From the NCBI RefSeq assembly GCF_003086695.1, contig NZ_CP025999.1, forward strand, positions 62,001 through 126,000: 64,000 bases of DNA. The letters are read 5' to 3'. The notes below the pieces were generated by a model. It ran no database searches. It had not been told where the DNA came from and was given only the letters and a program-made list of their open reading frames with translations. Each line of letters begins with the position of its first letter. Positions within the stretch are counted from its first letter, which is position 1. This DNA is from Stenotrophomonas sp. SAU14A_NAIMI4_8. GTDB taxonomy: Bacteria; Pseudomonadota; Gammaproteobacteria; Xanthomonadales; Xanthomonadaceae. The position numbers and the translations under genes are program-made. Positions 42,419 to 59,436 of the stretch are shown one piece after another.

Positions 42419-45054
42419 TGGCGCCGATGTCGAAACAGAACCCGCTGCCGTTCCCCGGCGAAGAATCCCAGACGACGCCCGCCGAAGCAGTGCCGGCGTC
42501 CCCCTCGACCGGCACCGGCCCCAACCCGGTACCGCCGCCTGCGGCTGCGCGCGCCGCGGGCCGCCGCCCGTTGTGGGCGCGGCTGCTGGGCCGGCTGGTG
42601 GAACCGTGGCTGTCGCTGAAGATCGAACCGGAAGATCCGGGCCAGTACAACGACGGCCGCCCGGTGGTCTACGTGCTGGAAGACTACGGCCTGTCCAACG
42701 CGCTGATCCTGGACAAGGCCTGCCGCCAGGCCGGTCTGCCCTCGCCGCTGGTGCCGCTGGCCGGTGACCCCACCGGCCGCAAGCGCGCCTACCTGGCGCT
42801 GTCGCGGCGCAGCTCCAGCAATTCGCTCATTCCAGAGCAGCGCGGCGCCAAGACCCATTCCGATTCGCTGGCCAAGGTGCTGCAGGCGCACCGCGTGCGC
42901 GACGATCTGGACGTGCACCTGGTGCCGGTCTCGATCTTCGTGGGCCGCGCGCCGGACAAGCAGAGCGGCTGGTTCGCGGTGCTGTTCTCGGAAAACTGGG
43001 CGCTGGTCGGCCGCTTCCGCCGCCTGCTGGGCCTGCTGCTGAACGGCCGCAGCACCATCGTGCGCTTCGCCCCGCCCATTTCGCTGCGTTCCACCGTGGA
43101 CGAGGGCCTGGAGCCCGAGCGTACGGTGCGCAAGCTGCAGCGCGTGCTGCGTACCCACTTCCGCCGCATCCGTGAATCGGTGATCGGCCCGGATCTGTCC
43201 ACCCGCCGCCTGCTGGTGGACCAGGTGCTGGCCGCCGAAACGGTGCGCGAAGCCATTGCCGCCCAGGCCAAGCGCGACAACTCCAAGCCCGCCGAGGCCT
43301 GGAAGAAGGCGCATGCCTACGCCTGGGAAATCGCCGCGGACTATTCCAGCCCGGTGGTGCGCTCGGCCAGCTTCATGCTCAGCCACGTGTGGAACCGCAT
43401 CTACGCCGGCGTGCTGGTGCACCACCTGGACAAGTTCAAGGCCGCCGCGCCGGGCCACGAAGTGGTGTACGTGCCCAGCCACCGCAGCCACATGGACTAC
43501 CTGCTGCTGTCCTACCTGCTGTACGACCGTGGCATCGTGCCGCCGCACATCGTGGCCGGCATCAACCTGAACCTGCCGGTGGTCGGCACCCTGCTGCGCA
43601 AGGGCGGTGCGTTCTTCATCCGCCGTTCGATCCGCGGCAACGCGCTGTATTCGGCGGTGCTGAGTGAATACGTGGCGCAGCTTGTCGCTGGCGGCTATTC
43701 CATCGAGTACTTCGTCGAAGGTGGCCGTTCGCGTACCGGCCGCCTGCTGCAGCCCAAGGGCGGCATGATCTCGATGACCCTGCGCGCCTTCCTGCGCCAG
43801 CCGCGCAAGCCGGTGCTGTTCCAGCCGGTCTACATCGGCTATGAAAAGCTGATGGAAGGCGGCAGCTACCTGGATGAACTGTCCGGGCGGCCGAAGGAAA
43901 AGGAATCGATCTGGCAGCTGCTGTGGGGCATCCCCAAGGTGCTGAAGCAGAACTACGGCCAGGTGGTGGTGAACTTCGGCGAACCGATCGCGCTGAATGA
44001 CGTGCTGGCTGAAAAGGCGCCGGAGTGGAACGGCGAGGCCGTCTCGGAAGACGAGAAGCCGAGCTGGCTGTCCAGCACCGTCGATACCCTGGCCGAGCGC
44101 ATCCAGGTGCGCATCAACGGCGCCGCCGACGTCAACCCGATCAACCTGCTGGCGCTGGCGCTGCTGTCCACGCCCAAGCACGCGATGGGCGAGGCCGACC
44201 TGATCGCGCAGATCGAGCTGTGCAAGACCCTGCTGGTCGAGATGCCGTATTCGGACCGGGTGACGGTGACCCCGCACTCGCCGGAGCGCATCATCGCCCA
44301 CGCCGAGGAAATCAACGTCCTGACCCGCATCAAGCACCCGCTGGGTGACGTGCTCAGTGTCAGCGGCGACACCGCGGTGCTGCTCAGCTACTTCCGCAAC
44401 AACGTGCTGCACCTGTTCACCGCGTCCTCGTGGGTGGCCTGCTGCTTCCAGAACAACCGCCGCATGAGCCGCACCGGCCTGGTGCAGCTGGGCCGCACGG
44501 TGTACCCGTTCCTGCAGGCCGAGCTGTTCCTGCCGTGGAGCGAAGATGAATTCGCCCAGCGCATCGAGCAGACCATCGACGTGTTCGTGCGCGAAGGCCT
44601 GCTGCAGAACATCAATGACGATGACGGCGGCATCCTGGCGCGCAACACCGGCCAGACCGACGAAGTCTTCCGGCTGCGCGCGATCGGCCATTCGCTGCAG
44701 CAGGCGTTCGAGCGCTACTACATCACCATTTCAGTGCTGGTGAAGAACGGCCCGGGTGTGCTCGGTACCGCGGAACTGGAAAGCCTGTGCCAGCAGGCGG
44801 CGCAGCGCCTGAGCCTGCTGTACGCCCCGGCCGCGCCCGAGTTCTTCGACAAGACCCTGTTCCGCGGCTTCATCCAGAAGCTGCGCGAGCTGCGCCTGGT
44901 CTGGCCCGACGAGAACAGCAAGCTGGTGTTCGACCAGCGGCTGGATGCCTGGGCCAAGGATGCCAAGTTCATCCTGGGCCGCGAGCTGCGCCACACCATT
45001 GAGCGGGTCAGCCCGGAAGCGGCGCGCCCGGACGAGCCGACCCCGCAGGCCTGA
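42418..45054 (+). CDS. plsB: Glycerol-3-phosphate 1-O-acyltransferase PlsB
   Basis: An 878-residue inner-membrane enzyme (EC 2.3.1.15) that starts phospholipid synthesis. The acyltransferase motifs are clear: H-x4-D in VPSHRSHMDYLL (H355, D360), block II GGAFFIRRSIRGN, block III FVEGGRSRTGRLLQPKGGM and block IV VLFQPVYIGYEKL. Flanking regions match PlsB across its long length. The N-terminus is a Pro-rich extension before RPLWARLLGRLVEPWL. The ATG at 42418 overlaps the previous stop; an in-frame ATG at 42427 (MSKQNPLPFPGEES) is an equally good start. Confidence 0.95.
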   Translation: MAPMSKQNPLPFPGEESQTTPAEAVPASPSTGTGPNPVPPPAAARAAGRRPLWARLLGRLVEPWLSLKIEPEDPGQYNDGRPVVYVLEDYGLSNALILDKACRQAGLPSPLVPLAGDPTGRKRAYLALSRRSSSNSLIPEQRGAKTHSDSLAKVLQAHRVRDDLDVHLVPVSIFVGRAPDKQSGWFAVLFSENWALVGRFRRLLGLLLNGRSTIVRFAPPISLRSTVDEGLEPERTVRKLQRVLRTHFRRIRESVIGPDLSTRRLLVDQVLAAETVREAIAAQAKRDNSKPAEAWKKAHAYAWEIAADYSSPVVRSASFMLSHVWNRIYAGVLVHHLDKFKAAAPGHEVVYVPSHRSHMDYLLLSYLLYDRGIVPPHIVAGINLNLPVVGTLLRKGGAFFIRRSIRGNALYSAVLSEYVAQLVAGGYSIEYFVEGGRSRTGRLLQPKGGMISMTLRAFLRQPRKPVLFQPVYIGYEKLMEGGSYLDELSGRPKEKESIWQLLWGIPKVLKQNYGQVVVNFGEPIALNDVLAEKAPEWNGEAVSEDEKPSWLSSTVDTLAERIQVRINGAADVNPINLLALALLSTPKHAMGEADLIAQIELCKTLLVEMPYSDRVTVTPHSPERIIAHAEEINVLTRIKHPLGDVLSVSGDTAVLLSYFRNNVLHLFTASSWVACCFQNNRRMSRTGLVQLGRTVYPFLQAELFLPWSEDEFAQRIEQTIDVFVREGLLQNINDDDGGILARNTGQTDEVFRLRAIGHSLQQAFERYYITISVLVKNGPGVLGTAELESLCQQAAQRLSLLYAPAAPEFFDKTLFRGFIQKLRELRLVWPDENSKLVFDQRLDAWAKDAKFILGRELRHTIERVSPEAARPDEPTPQA

Positions 45055-45060
45055 CGGCAG

Positions 45061-45177
45061 CGCCGGGCCTCGCCCGGCGGCGATGGGTAGGTGCGGACCT
45101 TGGTCCGCACACCTTCCACGCGTGCCAACCAAGGTTGGCACCTACCAGGCCAGGAGGCCAACCAAGGTTGGCACCTA
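45061..45177. repeat. Palindrome plus three SMAG repeats
   Basis: CGCCGGGC-CTC-GCCCGGCG lies at 45061-45079. It is followed by SMAG units at 45087-45110 (GTAG plus GTGCGGACC stem), 45122-45145 (GTGCCAACC stem plus CTAC) and 45157-45177 (GCCAACC stem plus CTAC). The last two are near-identical direct copies. They separate plsB from the convergent DUF465 gene. Confidence 0.8.
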
Positions 45178-45190
45178 CCGGAACGGGCCG

Positions 45191-45394
45191 TTACGCCGGT
45201 TCGTCGGGAATCTGCAGGCTTTCCAGCTTGGCGATGCAGTCCTTCAACTGCAGCTTGCGCCGCTTCAGGCGCTTGGATTCCAGTTCGTCCTCGCCATTGG
45301 CCGCCATGCGGGTGATCTGTTCATCCAGCACGCGGTGTTCGGCGCGCAGGGCGACCAGGCGTTCGACGATCTCGGCGGGGCTGTAGGTGTCCAC
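45191..45394 (-). CDS. YdcH-like DUF465 protein
   Basis: A 67-residue, highly charged helical protein: SPAEIVERLVALRAEHRVLD, then EQITRM and DELESKRLKRRKLQLKDCIA. This is the DUF465 pattern (two helices that form a hairpin coiled coil). The function is unknown. The likely start is a GTG at 45394, giving VDTYSPAEIV. A TATGCT -10-like element lies eight bases before it (minus strand, 45403-45408). It is divergent from ttcA. Confidence 0.82.
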   Translation of the reverse strand: MDTYSPAEIVERLVALRAEHRVLDEQITRMAANGEDELESKRLKRRKLQLKDCIAKLESLQIPDEPA

Positions 45395-45472
45395 AGTCTG
45401 CGAGCATACACAGCGACGATGACGACCGGGAGAGGGGAATTCCGACCCCCGGTCCGGGCGGCCGCAAGCCGT

Positions 45473-45478
45473 TAGAAT
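45473..45478 (+). promoter_or_regulatory. -10 element (TAGAAT) just before the ttcA start
   Basis: TAGAAT ends seven bases before the ATG at 45486, with transcription expected to begin at or very near the start codon. It resembles the arrangement at mutM and tdk. A second in-frame ATG at 45477 lies inside this element and is unlikely to be used from this promoter. Confidence 0.4.
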
Positions 45479-45485
45479 GGAGCGC

Positions 45486-46373
45486 ATGAGTGCTGTGATC
45501 TCCCTTCCCGACCCGGTGCCGCGCGCGGTGCGCGATGCGCGCGTGGGCGCGGTCGGGCATGACGCACTGGAACGGCGCCTGCGCCGCCAGGTCGGCCAGG
45601 CCATCGCCGATTTCGGCATGATCGGCGCCGGCGACAAGGTCATGGTCTGCCTGTCCGGCGGCAAGGACAGCTACACCCTGCTGCACCTGCTGCTGCAGCT
45701 GCAGAAGAAGGCACCGGTGCCGTTCGAACTGGTGGCGGTGAACCTGGACCAGAAGCAGCCGGGCTTCCCCGAACACGTGCTGCCGCAGTACCTGGCCAGC
45801 CTGGGGGTGGCGTACCAGATCATCGAACAGGACACCTATTCGGTGGTCAGCCGGGTCATTCCCGAAGGCCGCACGATGTGTTCGCTGTGCTCGCGCCTGC
45901 GCCGTGGCGCGCTGTACGCCCATGCCGAACGGCACGGCTTCACCCGCATCGCGCTGGGCCACCACCGCGACGACATGGTGGCCACCTTCTTCATGAACCT
46001 GTTTCACCACGCCAAGCTGTCCGGCATGCCGCCGAAGCTGCGCAGCGACGATGGCCGCCACGTGGTGATCCGCCCGCTGGCCTACGTGCGCGAGCACGAC
46101 ATCGCCGCCTATGCACAGGCGCGCCAGTTCCCGATCATTCCCTGCAACCTGTGCGGCAGCCAGGAAAACCTGCAGCGCCGCCAGGTGGGCCTGATGCTGA
46201 AGCAGTGGGATGCCGACCACCCCGGCCGCGTAGACCAGATCGCACGGGCCATGGGCCAGGTGCATCCCTCGCAGCTGGCCGACCCCGCATTGTTTGATTT
46301 CATGGCGTTGGACCGTGGCAGTGCACCGCCACCGCCCGATGACCACGCACCCGCACAGATATCCGCTGCCTGA
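45486..46373 (+). CDS. ttcA: tRNA 2-thiocytidine biosynthesis protein TtcA
   Basis: A 295-residue Fe-S enzyme that thiolates C32 of certain tRNAs. The PP-loop is [12 protein letters not shown], and the two CxxC motifs that hold the [4Fe-4S] cluster are MCSLCSRL and [25 protein letters not shown] is the conserved HHxDD region of the family. The length is usual. The start at 45486 is favoured because of the -10 and GGAG just upstream; 45477 would add three residues. Confidence 0.95.
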   Translation: MSAVISLPDPVPRAVRDARVGAVGHDALERRLRRQVGQAIADFGMIGAGDKVMVCLSGGKDSYTLLHLLLQLQKKAPVPFELVAVNLDQKQPGFPEHVLPQYLASLGVAYQIIEQDTYSVVSRVIPEGRTMCSLCSRLRRGALYAHAERHGFTRIALGHHRDDMVATFFMNLFHHAKLSGMPPKLRSDDGRHVVIRPLAYVREHDIAAYAQARQFPIIPCNLCGSQENLQRRQVGLMLKQWDADHPGRVDQIARAMGQVHPSQLADPALFDFMALDRGSAPPPPDDHAPAQISAA

Positions 46374-46411
46374 GCGGAATCGTCCTTTTTCCTCTTGCCT
46401 TCCGGAATTCC

Positions 46412-47317
46412 ATGTTCTTTCGCAACCTGACGTTCTTCCGCTTCCCGACCGCCACTGATTTTTCCGAAGTCGATACCCTGTTGCCGCACGCCCTGCTCAA
46501 GCCGGTGGGTGCGCTGGAAATGAACTCGCGCGGCTTCATCTCGCCGTTCGGCCGCGAGGAAAAAGAACAGCTGTCGCACCGCATCGCCGACCATCTGTGG
46601 CTGACGGTGGGGGGTGAAGACAAGATCCTGCCGGCAGCGGTGGTGAACGATCTGCTGGAGCGCAAGCTGGAAGAGATCGAAGAGAAGGAAGGCCGCCGCC
46701 CGGGTGGCCGCGAGCGCAAGCGCATGAAGGACGACCTGCTGCACGAACTGCTGCCGCGCGCCTTCGTGAAGTCCTCGCGCAATGATGCCTTCATCGATCT
46801 GCAGCACGGTTACGTGGTCGTGGATACGTCCAGCCGCAAGACCGGCGAATACTTCATGTCCGACATCCGCGGTCTGCTGGGCAGCTTCCCGGCCATGCCG
46901 CTGAACGCCGAAGTAGCGCCGCGCTCGATCCTGACCGGCTGGATTGCCGGCGAACCGCTGCCCACCGGCCTGAGCCTGGGCGAAGAATGCGAGATGAAGG
47001 ACCCGGTGGAAGGCGGCGCGGTGGTGAAGTGCCAGCACCAGGAACTGCGCTGCGACGAGATCGACAAGCACCTGGATGCCGGCAAGCAGGTGACCAAGCT
47101 GGCGCTGATCTTCGAAGACAACCTGTCCTTCGTGATCGGCGACGATCTGATCGTGCGCAAGCTGAAGTTCCTCGACGGCGCCCTGGACCAGCTGGAGCAC
47201 GCCGACGAAGACGGCCGCCGCGCCGAGTTCGACGCCCGCTTCGCCCTGCAGAGCGCCGAGATCCGCCGGCTGTTCCTGCTGCTGGAAGAGGCCTTCAAGC
47301 TCAGCAAGGCTGACTGA
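46412..47317 (+). CDS. rdgC: Recombination-associated protein RdgC
   Basis: A 301-residue ring-forming DNA-binding protein that limits RecA access. It begins MFFRNLTFFRFPTATDF, and LMPHALLKPVGA-like and GWIAGEPLPTGLSLGEECEM blocks are typical of RdgC. A charged coiled segment (LLERKLEEIEEKEGRRPGGR) forms the ring tip. The length and order match the family end to end. It follows ttcA by 38 bases on the same strand. The start MFFRN is the family's usual one. Confidence 0.96.
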   Translation: MFFRNLTFFRFPTATDFSEVDTLLPHALLKPVGALEMNSRGFISPFGREEKEQLSHRIADHLWLTVGGEDKILPAAVVNDLLERKLEEIEEKEGRRPGGRERKRMKDDLLHELLPRAFVKSSRNDAFIDLQHGYVVVDTSSRKTGEYFMSDIRGLLGSFPAMPLNAEVAPRSILTGWIAGEPLPTGLSLGEECEMKDPVEGGAVVKCQHQELRCDEIDKHLDAGKQVTKLALIFEDNLSFVIGDDLIVRKLKFLDGALDQLEHADEDGRRAEFDARFALQSAEIRRLFLLLEEAFKLSKAD

Positions 47318-47376
47318 ACAGGCACCCCGTCGGTCGCCGGTCATCCGGCGGCCGCGCACGGCGCTATGCTGGGCAC

Positions 47377-48156
47377 ATGAGCCGCTTGCTGCGCCGCCTG
47401 ATCGGCACGACCCCGCCCGCCACCGTGCAGCGCGATACCGTGCGCCTGCGCCTGGAAGATGCCGAGATCGAGGTGCTGCGCGTGCGCGACCCGCGCGCCC
47501 GCCGCATCAAGCTGAGCGTGGACGAGCGTGGCGCGCGTCTGACCCTGCCGCCGCGCGCCAGCCTGGTGATGGGCGAGCGCTTCCTGGAACAGCACCGCGA
47601 CTGGCTGGCGCTGCAACTGCGCGTCTACCAGGACAACGGCCTGCCGGCGCCGCTGCAGCCGGGTGAGCCCGGCGAGTTGCCGCTGCGCGGCGAGCTGCTG
47701 CCGGTGCGCTGGCAGGAAGGCCGCTACGCCCGGCTGGAGATCGACGAACACGGCGCCTGCGTGCAGTGGCCGACCCGTGCCGGCGATGCCACGCTGCGGC
47801 GCCTGCTGCGCGAGTTCTACGAGGCCCAGACCCGCGCCGATGTCGGCCGCTGGCTGCCGAAGTACCTGCCGGGCCTGCCGCGCGCGCCCAGCCGCGTGCG
47901 GCTGAAGGTGATGTCCTCGCAATGGGGCTCGCTGGCCCCCGATGGCAGCATGGCGCTGGACCTGGCGCTGGTGCTGGGCCGGCCGGCGGCGTTCGAGTAC
48001 GTGCTGGTGCACGAGCTCTGCCACCTGATCCAGGCCAACCACTCGCCGGCGTTCTGGCAGGAAGTGGAACAGCGCTTCCCGGCCTGGCGCGAGCAGCGCG
48101 ACTACTTCCAGCTGGAAGGCCGCCGGTTGAAGGCCATGCTGCGCCAGCTGGTGTAG
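47377..48156 (+). CDS. YgjP-type M48-like zinc metallopeptidase (DUF45)
   Basis: A 259-residue cytoplasmic protein. The N-terminal half has the DUF45 pattern (RDPRARRIKLSVDERGARLT, LPPRASLVMGERFLEQHRDW). The zinc motif is VLVHELCHLIQANHSPAFWQ, giving HExxH and the third His in NHSPAFW, and MSSQWGSLAPDG is the conserved SRWGS-like loop. The target is unknown; relatives act near restriction systems or in protein quality control. A TATGCT -10-like element ends six bases before the ATG. The stop TAG (48154-48156) is supplied by the GTAG of a SMAG repeat. Confidence 0.9.
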   Translation: MSRLLRRLIGTTPPATVQRDTVRLRLEDAEIEVLRVRDPRARRIKLSVDERGARLTLPPRASLVMGERFLEQHRDWLALQLRVYQDNGLPAPLQPGEPGELPLRGELLPVRWQEGRYARLEIDEHGACVQWPTRAGDATLRRLLREFYEAQTRADVGRWLPKYLPGLPRAPSRVRLKVMSSQWGSLAPDGSMALDLALVLGRPAAFEYVLVHELCHLIQANHSPAFWQEVEQRFPAWREQRDYFQLEGRRLKAMLRQLV

Positions 48157-48274
48157 CGTCGAGCTTGCTCGACGGCGCTTGGTTCCAACACCGCGCTGTT
48201 GCTGTTGTAGCGTCGAGCTTGCTCGACGGCTCTTGGGTCCAACACCGCGCCCAGTCGAGCAAGCTCGACTCTAC
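48153..48274. repeat. Three SMAG repeats that contribute both flanking stop codons
   Basis: Units at 48153-48174 and 48207-48228 (GTAGCGTCGAGC with GCTCGACG) and a CTAC-oriented unit at 48253-48274. The first GTAG contains the TAG stop of the YgjP-type gene. The last CTAC contains the stop of the methylglyoxal synthase gene on the other strand. A copy of a CCAACACCGCG spacer is also repeated between units (48185 and 48239), so a unit plus spacer has duplicated. Confidence 0.85.
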
Positions 48275-49134
48275 TTGCGCCTTGCGGCTGCGGTCGCCCA
48301 ACGCGCGGCCACCTGCGGTGCAGTGATGCACACCGCCTGGTCGGTCACGGTGGTGACAGCGCGCTCCAGCAGCTGGATGTCGGCTTCGTGCTGGCGTGCC
48401 ACGTGCGGGTCCTCGAAGAAGATCGCGCGCTGGCACAGACCCTCCAGCACACGGTCGGCAATCTGCGCATCACCGCCCATCGGCCCGCTCTGGTAGCGGG
48501 TCACCCACGGCGTATCCGACGGCCAGCCGCGGCTCCACGCCAGTTCGTTCAAGCGCTGGCCGGTGGTGCCGGTGGCCACCCGCTCGCCGAACCGGGCCAG
48601 CACATCGAAGTGCGTATCGGCGAAGGCGAGCATGGCCGGCTTCATCGCATCGTGGGCAATCAGCGCCAGCGTCTGCTGGCCGAAGGCATGCAGGTCATCG
48701 GCGCCCGGGTCGGCGGCCAGGCCGGCATGCACGCGTTCCACCTCCACCCAGTCACGCGCGGTGGCCACCGTGGAAATGAAGGGCTTGCCGTGGATCACGC
48801 ACTGCCGCTTCAAGGCCGTGGCTTCGGGAAACACCGAGGACGGATCGACCGGATCGATCAGGTAGATGGCGCCATCCAGCACGCGATCGCCGCCCATGCC
48901 GACCACTTCCGCCACCAGCTTCATCAGTCCGCCCTGGCGACCGTACGGATAGCGGCGCAGGCCTTCGTAACCGGCCAGGAAGCCATGCCGCTCGATCGCA
49001 TCGTGGGTGCGGCCCACCGCATGCAGCGACACGCCCAGCTGGCGCAGGCCCGCTTCGCTGGCGCGCAACCAGCGGAACAGCGCCGCACGGGGATCATGGT
49101 GGTGCAGACGGTTGGCGGCCAGGCCGATGCGCAT
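48271..49134 (-). CDS. Two-domain methylglyoxal synthase-like protein
   Basis: A 287-residue protein, twice the usual 150. The C-terminal half is a methylglyoxal synthase domain: TLALIAHDAMKPAMLAFADT with the His-Asp pair, VATGTTGQRL, QSGPMGGDAQIA with the catalytic Asp, and IFFEDPHVARQHEADI. The N-terminal half looks like a second, diverged copy: MRIGLAANRLHHHDPRAALF, HAVGRTHDAIERHG, GRQGGLMKLVAEV and DGAIYLIDPVDPSSVFPEA, with the same strand order but without the Asp. Methylglyoxal synthase makes methylglyoxal from dihydroxyacetone phosphate (EC 4.2.3.3). The ATG at 49134 starts the first domain. The stop lies in a SMAG repeat. Confidence 0.82.
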   Translation of the reverse strand: MRIGLAANRLHHHDPRAALFRWLRASEAGLRQLGVSLHAVGRTHDAIERHGFLAGYEGLRRYPYGRQGGLMKLVAEVVGMGGDRVLDGAIYLIDPVDPSSVFPEATALKRQCVIHGKPFISTVATARDWVEVERVHAGLAADPGADDLHAFGQQTLALIAHDAMKPAMLAFADTHFDVLARFGERVATGTTGQRLNELAWSRGWPSDTPWVTRYQSGPMGGDAQIADRVLEGLCQRAIFFEDPHVARQHEADIQLLERAVTTVTDQAVCITAPQVAARWATAAARRK

Positions 49135-49299
49135 CGTGGGTTCCAGCAGATGGTAGAAGCGGCAGTGTATGTCGTGATCAGCGCGCCAGAGCGGCTTTTG
49201 CAAGTTTCCTCATTGTCGTGCCGATCCCAGTCGCTAGCGTGACGGCAGGGCACCGAGCGGTTTCGCTGCCTGCTTGCCCGCGCCAGAGAGGATGCCAAC

Positions 49300-57676
<8,377 letters not shown>

Positions 57677-57697
57677 CTCTACCTCGATGCGAAATGA

Positions 57698-57727
57698 AAT
57701 GAGCGGGGACACTCGTGCCCGCTCATT
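57698..57727 (-). promoter_or_regulatory. Leader hairpin upstream of gltB
   Basis: AATGAGCGGG (57698-57707) pairs with CCCGCTCATT (57718-57727) around a 10-base loop. It ends 21 bases before the gltB start and probably lies in its 5' leader. A role in translation or attenuation is possible; no U tract or leader peptide is seen. Confidence 0.35.
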
Positions 57728-57816
57728 CCCTGGAGCGCATCGTGAGGCCACCGGATGCCTCGACTAGATCACAGTTGCTGCAACGCCGCAACACACGGTT
57801 GCGCGTGCAACCAAAG

Positions 57817-57838
57817 CGCTGGCAAGTGCCTGCCAGCG
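57817..57838 (-). terminator. Hairpin terminator after the I78 inhibitor gene
   Basis: CGCTGGCA (57817-57824) pairs with TGCCAGCG (57831-57838) around AGTGCC, eleven bases after the inhibitor stop on the minus strand. On that strand it is followed by CTTTGG. It should insulate the inhibitor transcript from gltB downstream. Confidence 0.6.
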
Positions 57839-57848
57839 CAGGGGTTTT

Positions 57849-58238
57849 TCAGCCGCAGCGAACGCCGCTCACCACGTCCTTGGCGTCCACTTCCACATTC
57901 AGGCGATCACCCAGGAATTCCATGGTGGCCACGTCGTTGGGCTTGAGCACGCGCACCTGGCTGGCGCCGGCATCTTCCTGGGCCTGCTTGCCCACCGCAT
58001 CGGTGTAGGCCTGGCCGACCAGGCTCTGCACCTGGCTGGCATCGCAGGTGCCGGCCGGCGGTGCTTCGGTGGCCTTGCCGGCTTCATCGGCCGGGGCCTT
58101 GGCCGCTTCGGCGGCCTGCTGGGCATGGGCGGTCGCCGCATCCTGCTCGTCCATCGACGGCGCCTGGCAGGCGGTCAAGGCCAGCACGGCCGGCAGCAGC
58201 AGGGCGGACAGGGATCGGGCGCGGATCGGGAACGACAT
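57849..58238 (-). CDS. I78-family peptidase inhibitor lipoprotein
   Basis: A 129-residue lipoprotein: the leader from MSFPIRARSLSALLLPAVLA ends in lipobox LTAC. An Ala-rich linker follows. The C-terminal 65 residues fit the I78 inhibitor fold: GTCDASQVQSLVGQAYTDAV, ASQVRVLKPNDVATMEFLGD and RLNVEVDAKDVVSGVRCG, with the Cys pair that closes it. Members inhibit serine proteases in the periplasm. The ATG at 58238 has GGAG upstream; the codon before it is a TTG. A second inhibitor-like lipoprotein lies at 62577. Confidence 0.85.
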   Translation of the reverse strand: MSFPIRARSLSALLLPAVLALTACQAPSMDEQDAATAHAQQAAEAAKAPADEAGKATEAPPAGTCDASQVQSLVGQAYTDAVGKQAQEDAGASQVRVLKPNDVATMEFLGDRLNVEVDAKDVVSGVRCG

Positions 58239-58356
58239 CAAGGACTCCAGAAAGGGATGGAAGGGTATGCCCTGAGGATAGCCGCGAACCCACCCTCACG
58301 TGTTTGTCTTGCGTTATTGACGCGTCGGCTGCACGGCGCTGGCCATGCTGCCAGCC

Positions 58357-59409
58357 ATGCCCAACGCCCCCACCCCCGAACGCCAGGCCGCACGCGCCGC
58401 CGGCCTGCGCTATGTCGATGACACCCAGCCGGGCATCAGCCGGCGCCGCGCCGGCAAGGGTTTCAGCTACCGCGATGCAGACGGCCACGCGCTGCGCGAT
58501 GCCGCCACGCTGCAGCGCATCCGCGCGCTGGCCATTCCGCCGGCCTACACCGCGGTGTGGATCTGCGCGCATGCCAACGGCCACCTGCAGGCCACCGGCC
58601 GCGATGCGCGCGGCCGCAAGCAATACCGCTACCACGCCGACTGGGCCGCCGTGCGCGACGCCGGCAAGTTCGACCGCGTCATCGCCTTCGGTGAAGCGCT
58701 GCCAGCCCTGCGCCGGCGCCTGGCGCGCGACCTGAAGCAGCCCGGCTTCCCGCGCGACAAGGTGCTGGCGGTGGTGGTGGCCCTGCTGGCCGATACCCTG
58801 GTGCGGGTGGGCAACGAAAGCTATGCGCAGGAAAATAAATCCTACGGGCTGACCACGCTGCGCAACCGCCACCTGGACCTGCTGCGCGGTGGCCGCGTGC
58901 GCATGCGCTTCCGCGGCAAATCCGGGCAGTTGCACGAGGTGGTGGTGGGCGATCGGCGGCTGGGCACGCTGGTGCGTGGCATCCAGCAGCTGCCCGGGCA
59001 GGCGCTGTTCCAGTACCGCGATGACGACGGCGCGCTGCAGCCGGTGGATTCCGGCGCGGTGAACGACTACCTGCGCGAGGTGATGGGCGAAGACTTCACC
59101 GCCAAGGATTTCCGCACCTGGGGCGGCACGCTGGCGGCGGTGCAGGCGTTCGCCGCCACCGAACTGCCCGAACCGGCCAGCCAGCGGGCGCTGGCCAAGG
59201 CGCAGCGCGAGGTGGTGTGCCAGGTGGCGGCCCGGCTGGGCAACACGCCGGCCGTGTGCCGCAAGGCCTACATCGACCCGTGCGTGTTTGCCGGCTGGGA
59301 GCGCGGTGAGCTGGCCTCGCTGGCCGGCCTGCGCGGCCCGCGGCAGTGGGAACAGGCCACGCTGAAAGTGCTGCGCCGGGCGCGGCGGCTGGCCCGGCGC
59401 GGAGGCTAA
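58357..59409 (+). CDS. DNA topoisomerase IB (poxvirus-like)
   Basis: A 350-residue type IB topoisomerase that nicks and reseals one strand to relax supercoils. The N-terminal domain runs RQAARAAGLRYVDDTQPGIS to RKQYRYHADWAAVRD. The catalytic domain has the active Arg in LVRVGNESYAQENKSYGL, Lys in MRFRGKSGQ, the second Arg in KDFRTWGGTLA, and nucleophile Y305 in CRKAYIDP. Start 58357 (MPNAPTP) or 58345 (MLPAMPN) are both possible; neither has a ribosome binding site. It is divergent from the I78 gene. Confidence 0.93.
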   Translation: MPNAPTPERQAARAAGLRYVDDTQPGISRRRAGKGFSYRDADGHALRDAATLQRIRALAIPPAYTAVWICAHANGHLQATGRDARGRKQYRYHADWAAVRDAGKFDRVIAFGEALPALRRRLARDLKQPGFPRDKVLAVVVALLADTLVRVGNESYAQENKSYGLTTLRNRHLDLLRGGRVRMRFRGKSGQLHEVVVGDRRLGTLVRGIQQLPGQALFQYRDDDGALQPVDSGAVNDYLREVMGEDFTAKDFRTWGGTLAAVQAFAATELPEPASQRALAKAQREVVCQVAARLGNTPAVCRKAYIDPCVFAGWERGELASLAGLRGPRQWEQATLKVLRRARRLARRGG

Positions 59410-59436
59410 GGTACTGGCGACTCGGGTCGACTACGG

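Noticed and set aside
42220..44691. An 823-codon open frame on the minus strand
   Set aside because: It is antisense to plsB and has no family signature.
48153..48274. Short repeats with spacers, considered as a CRISPR array
   Set aside because: The units are palindromic, differ in orientation and have irregular spacing; no cas genes are present. They are SMAG repeats.
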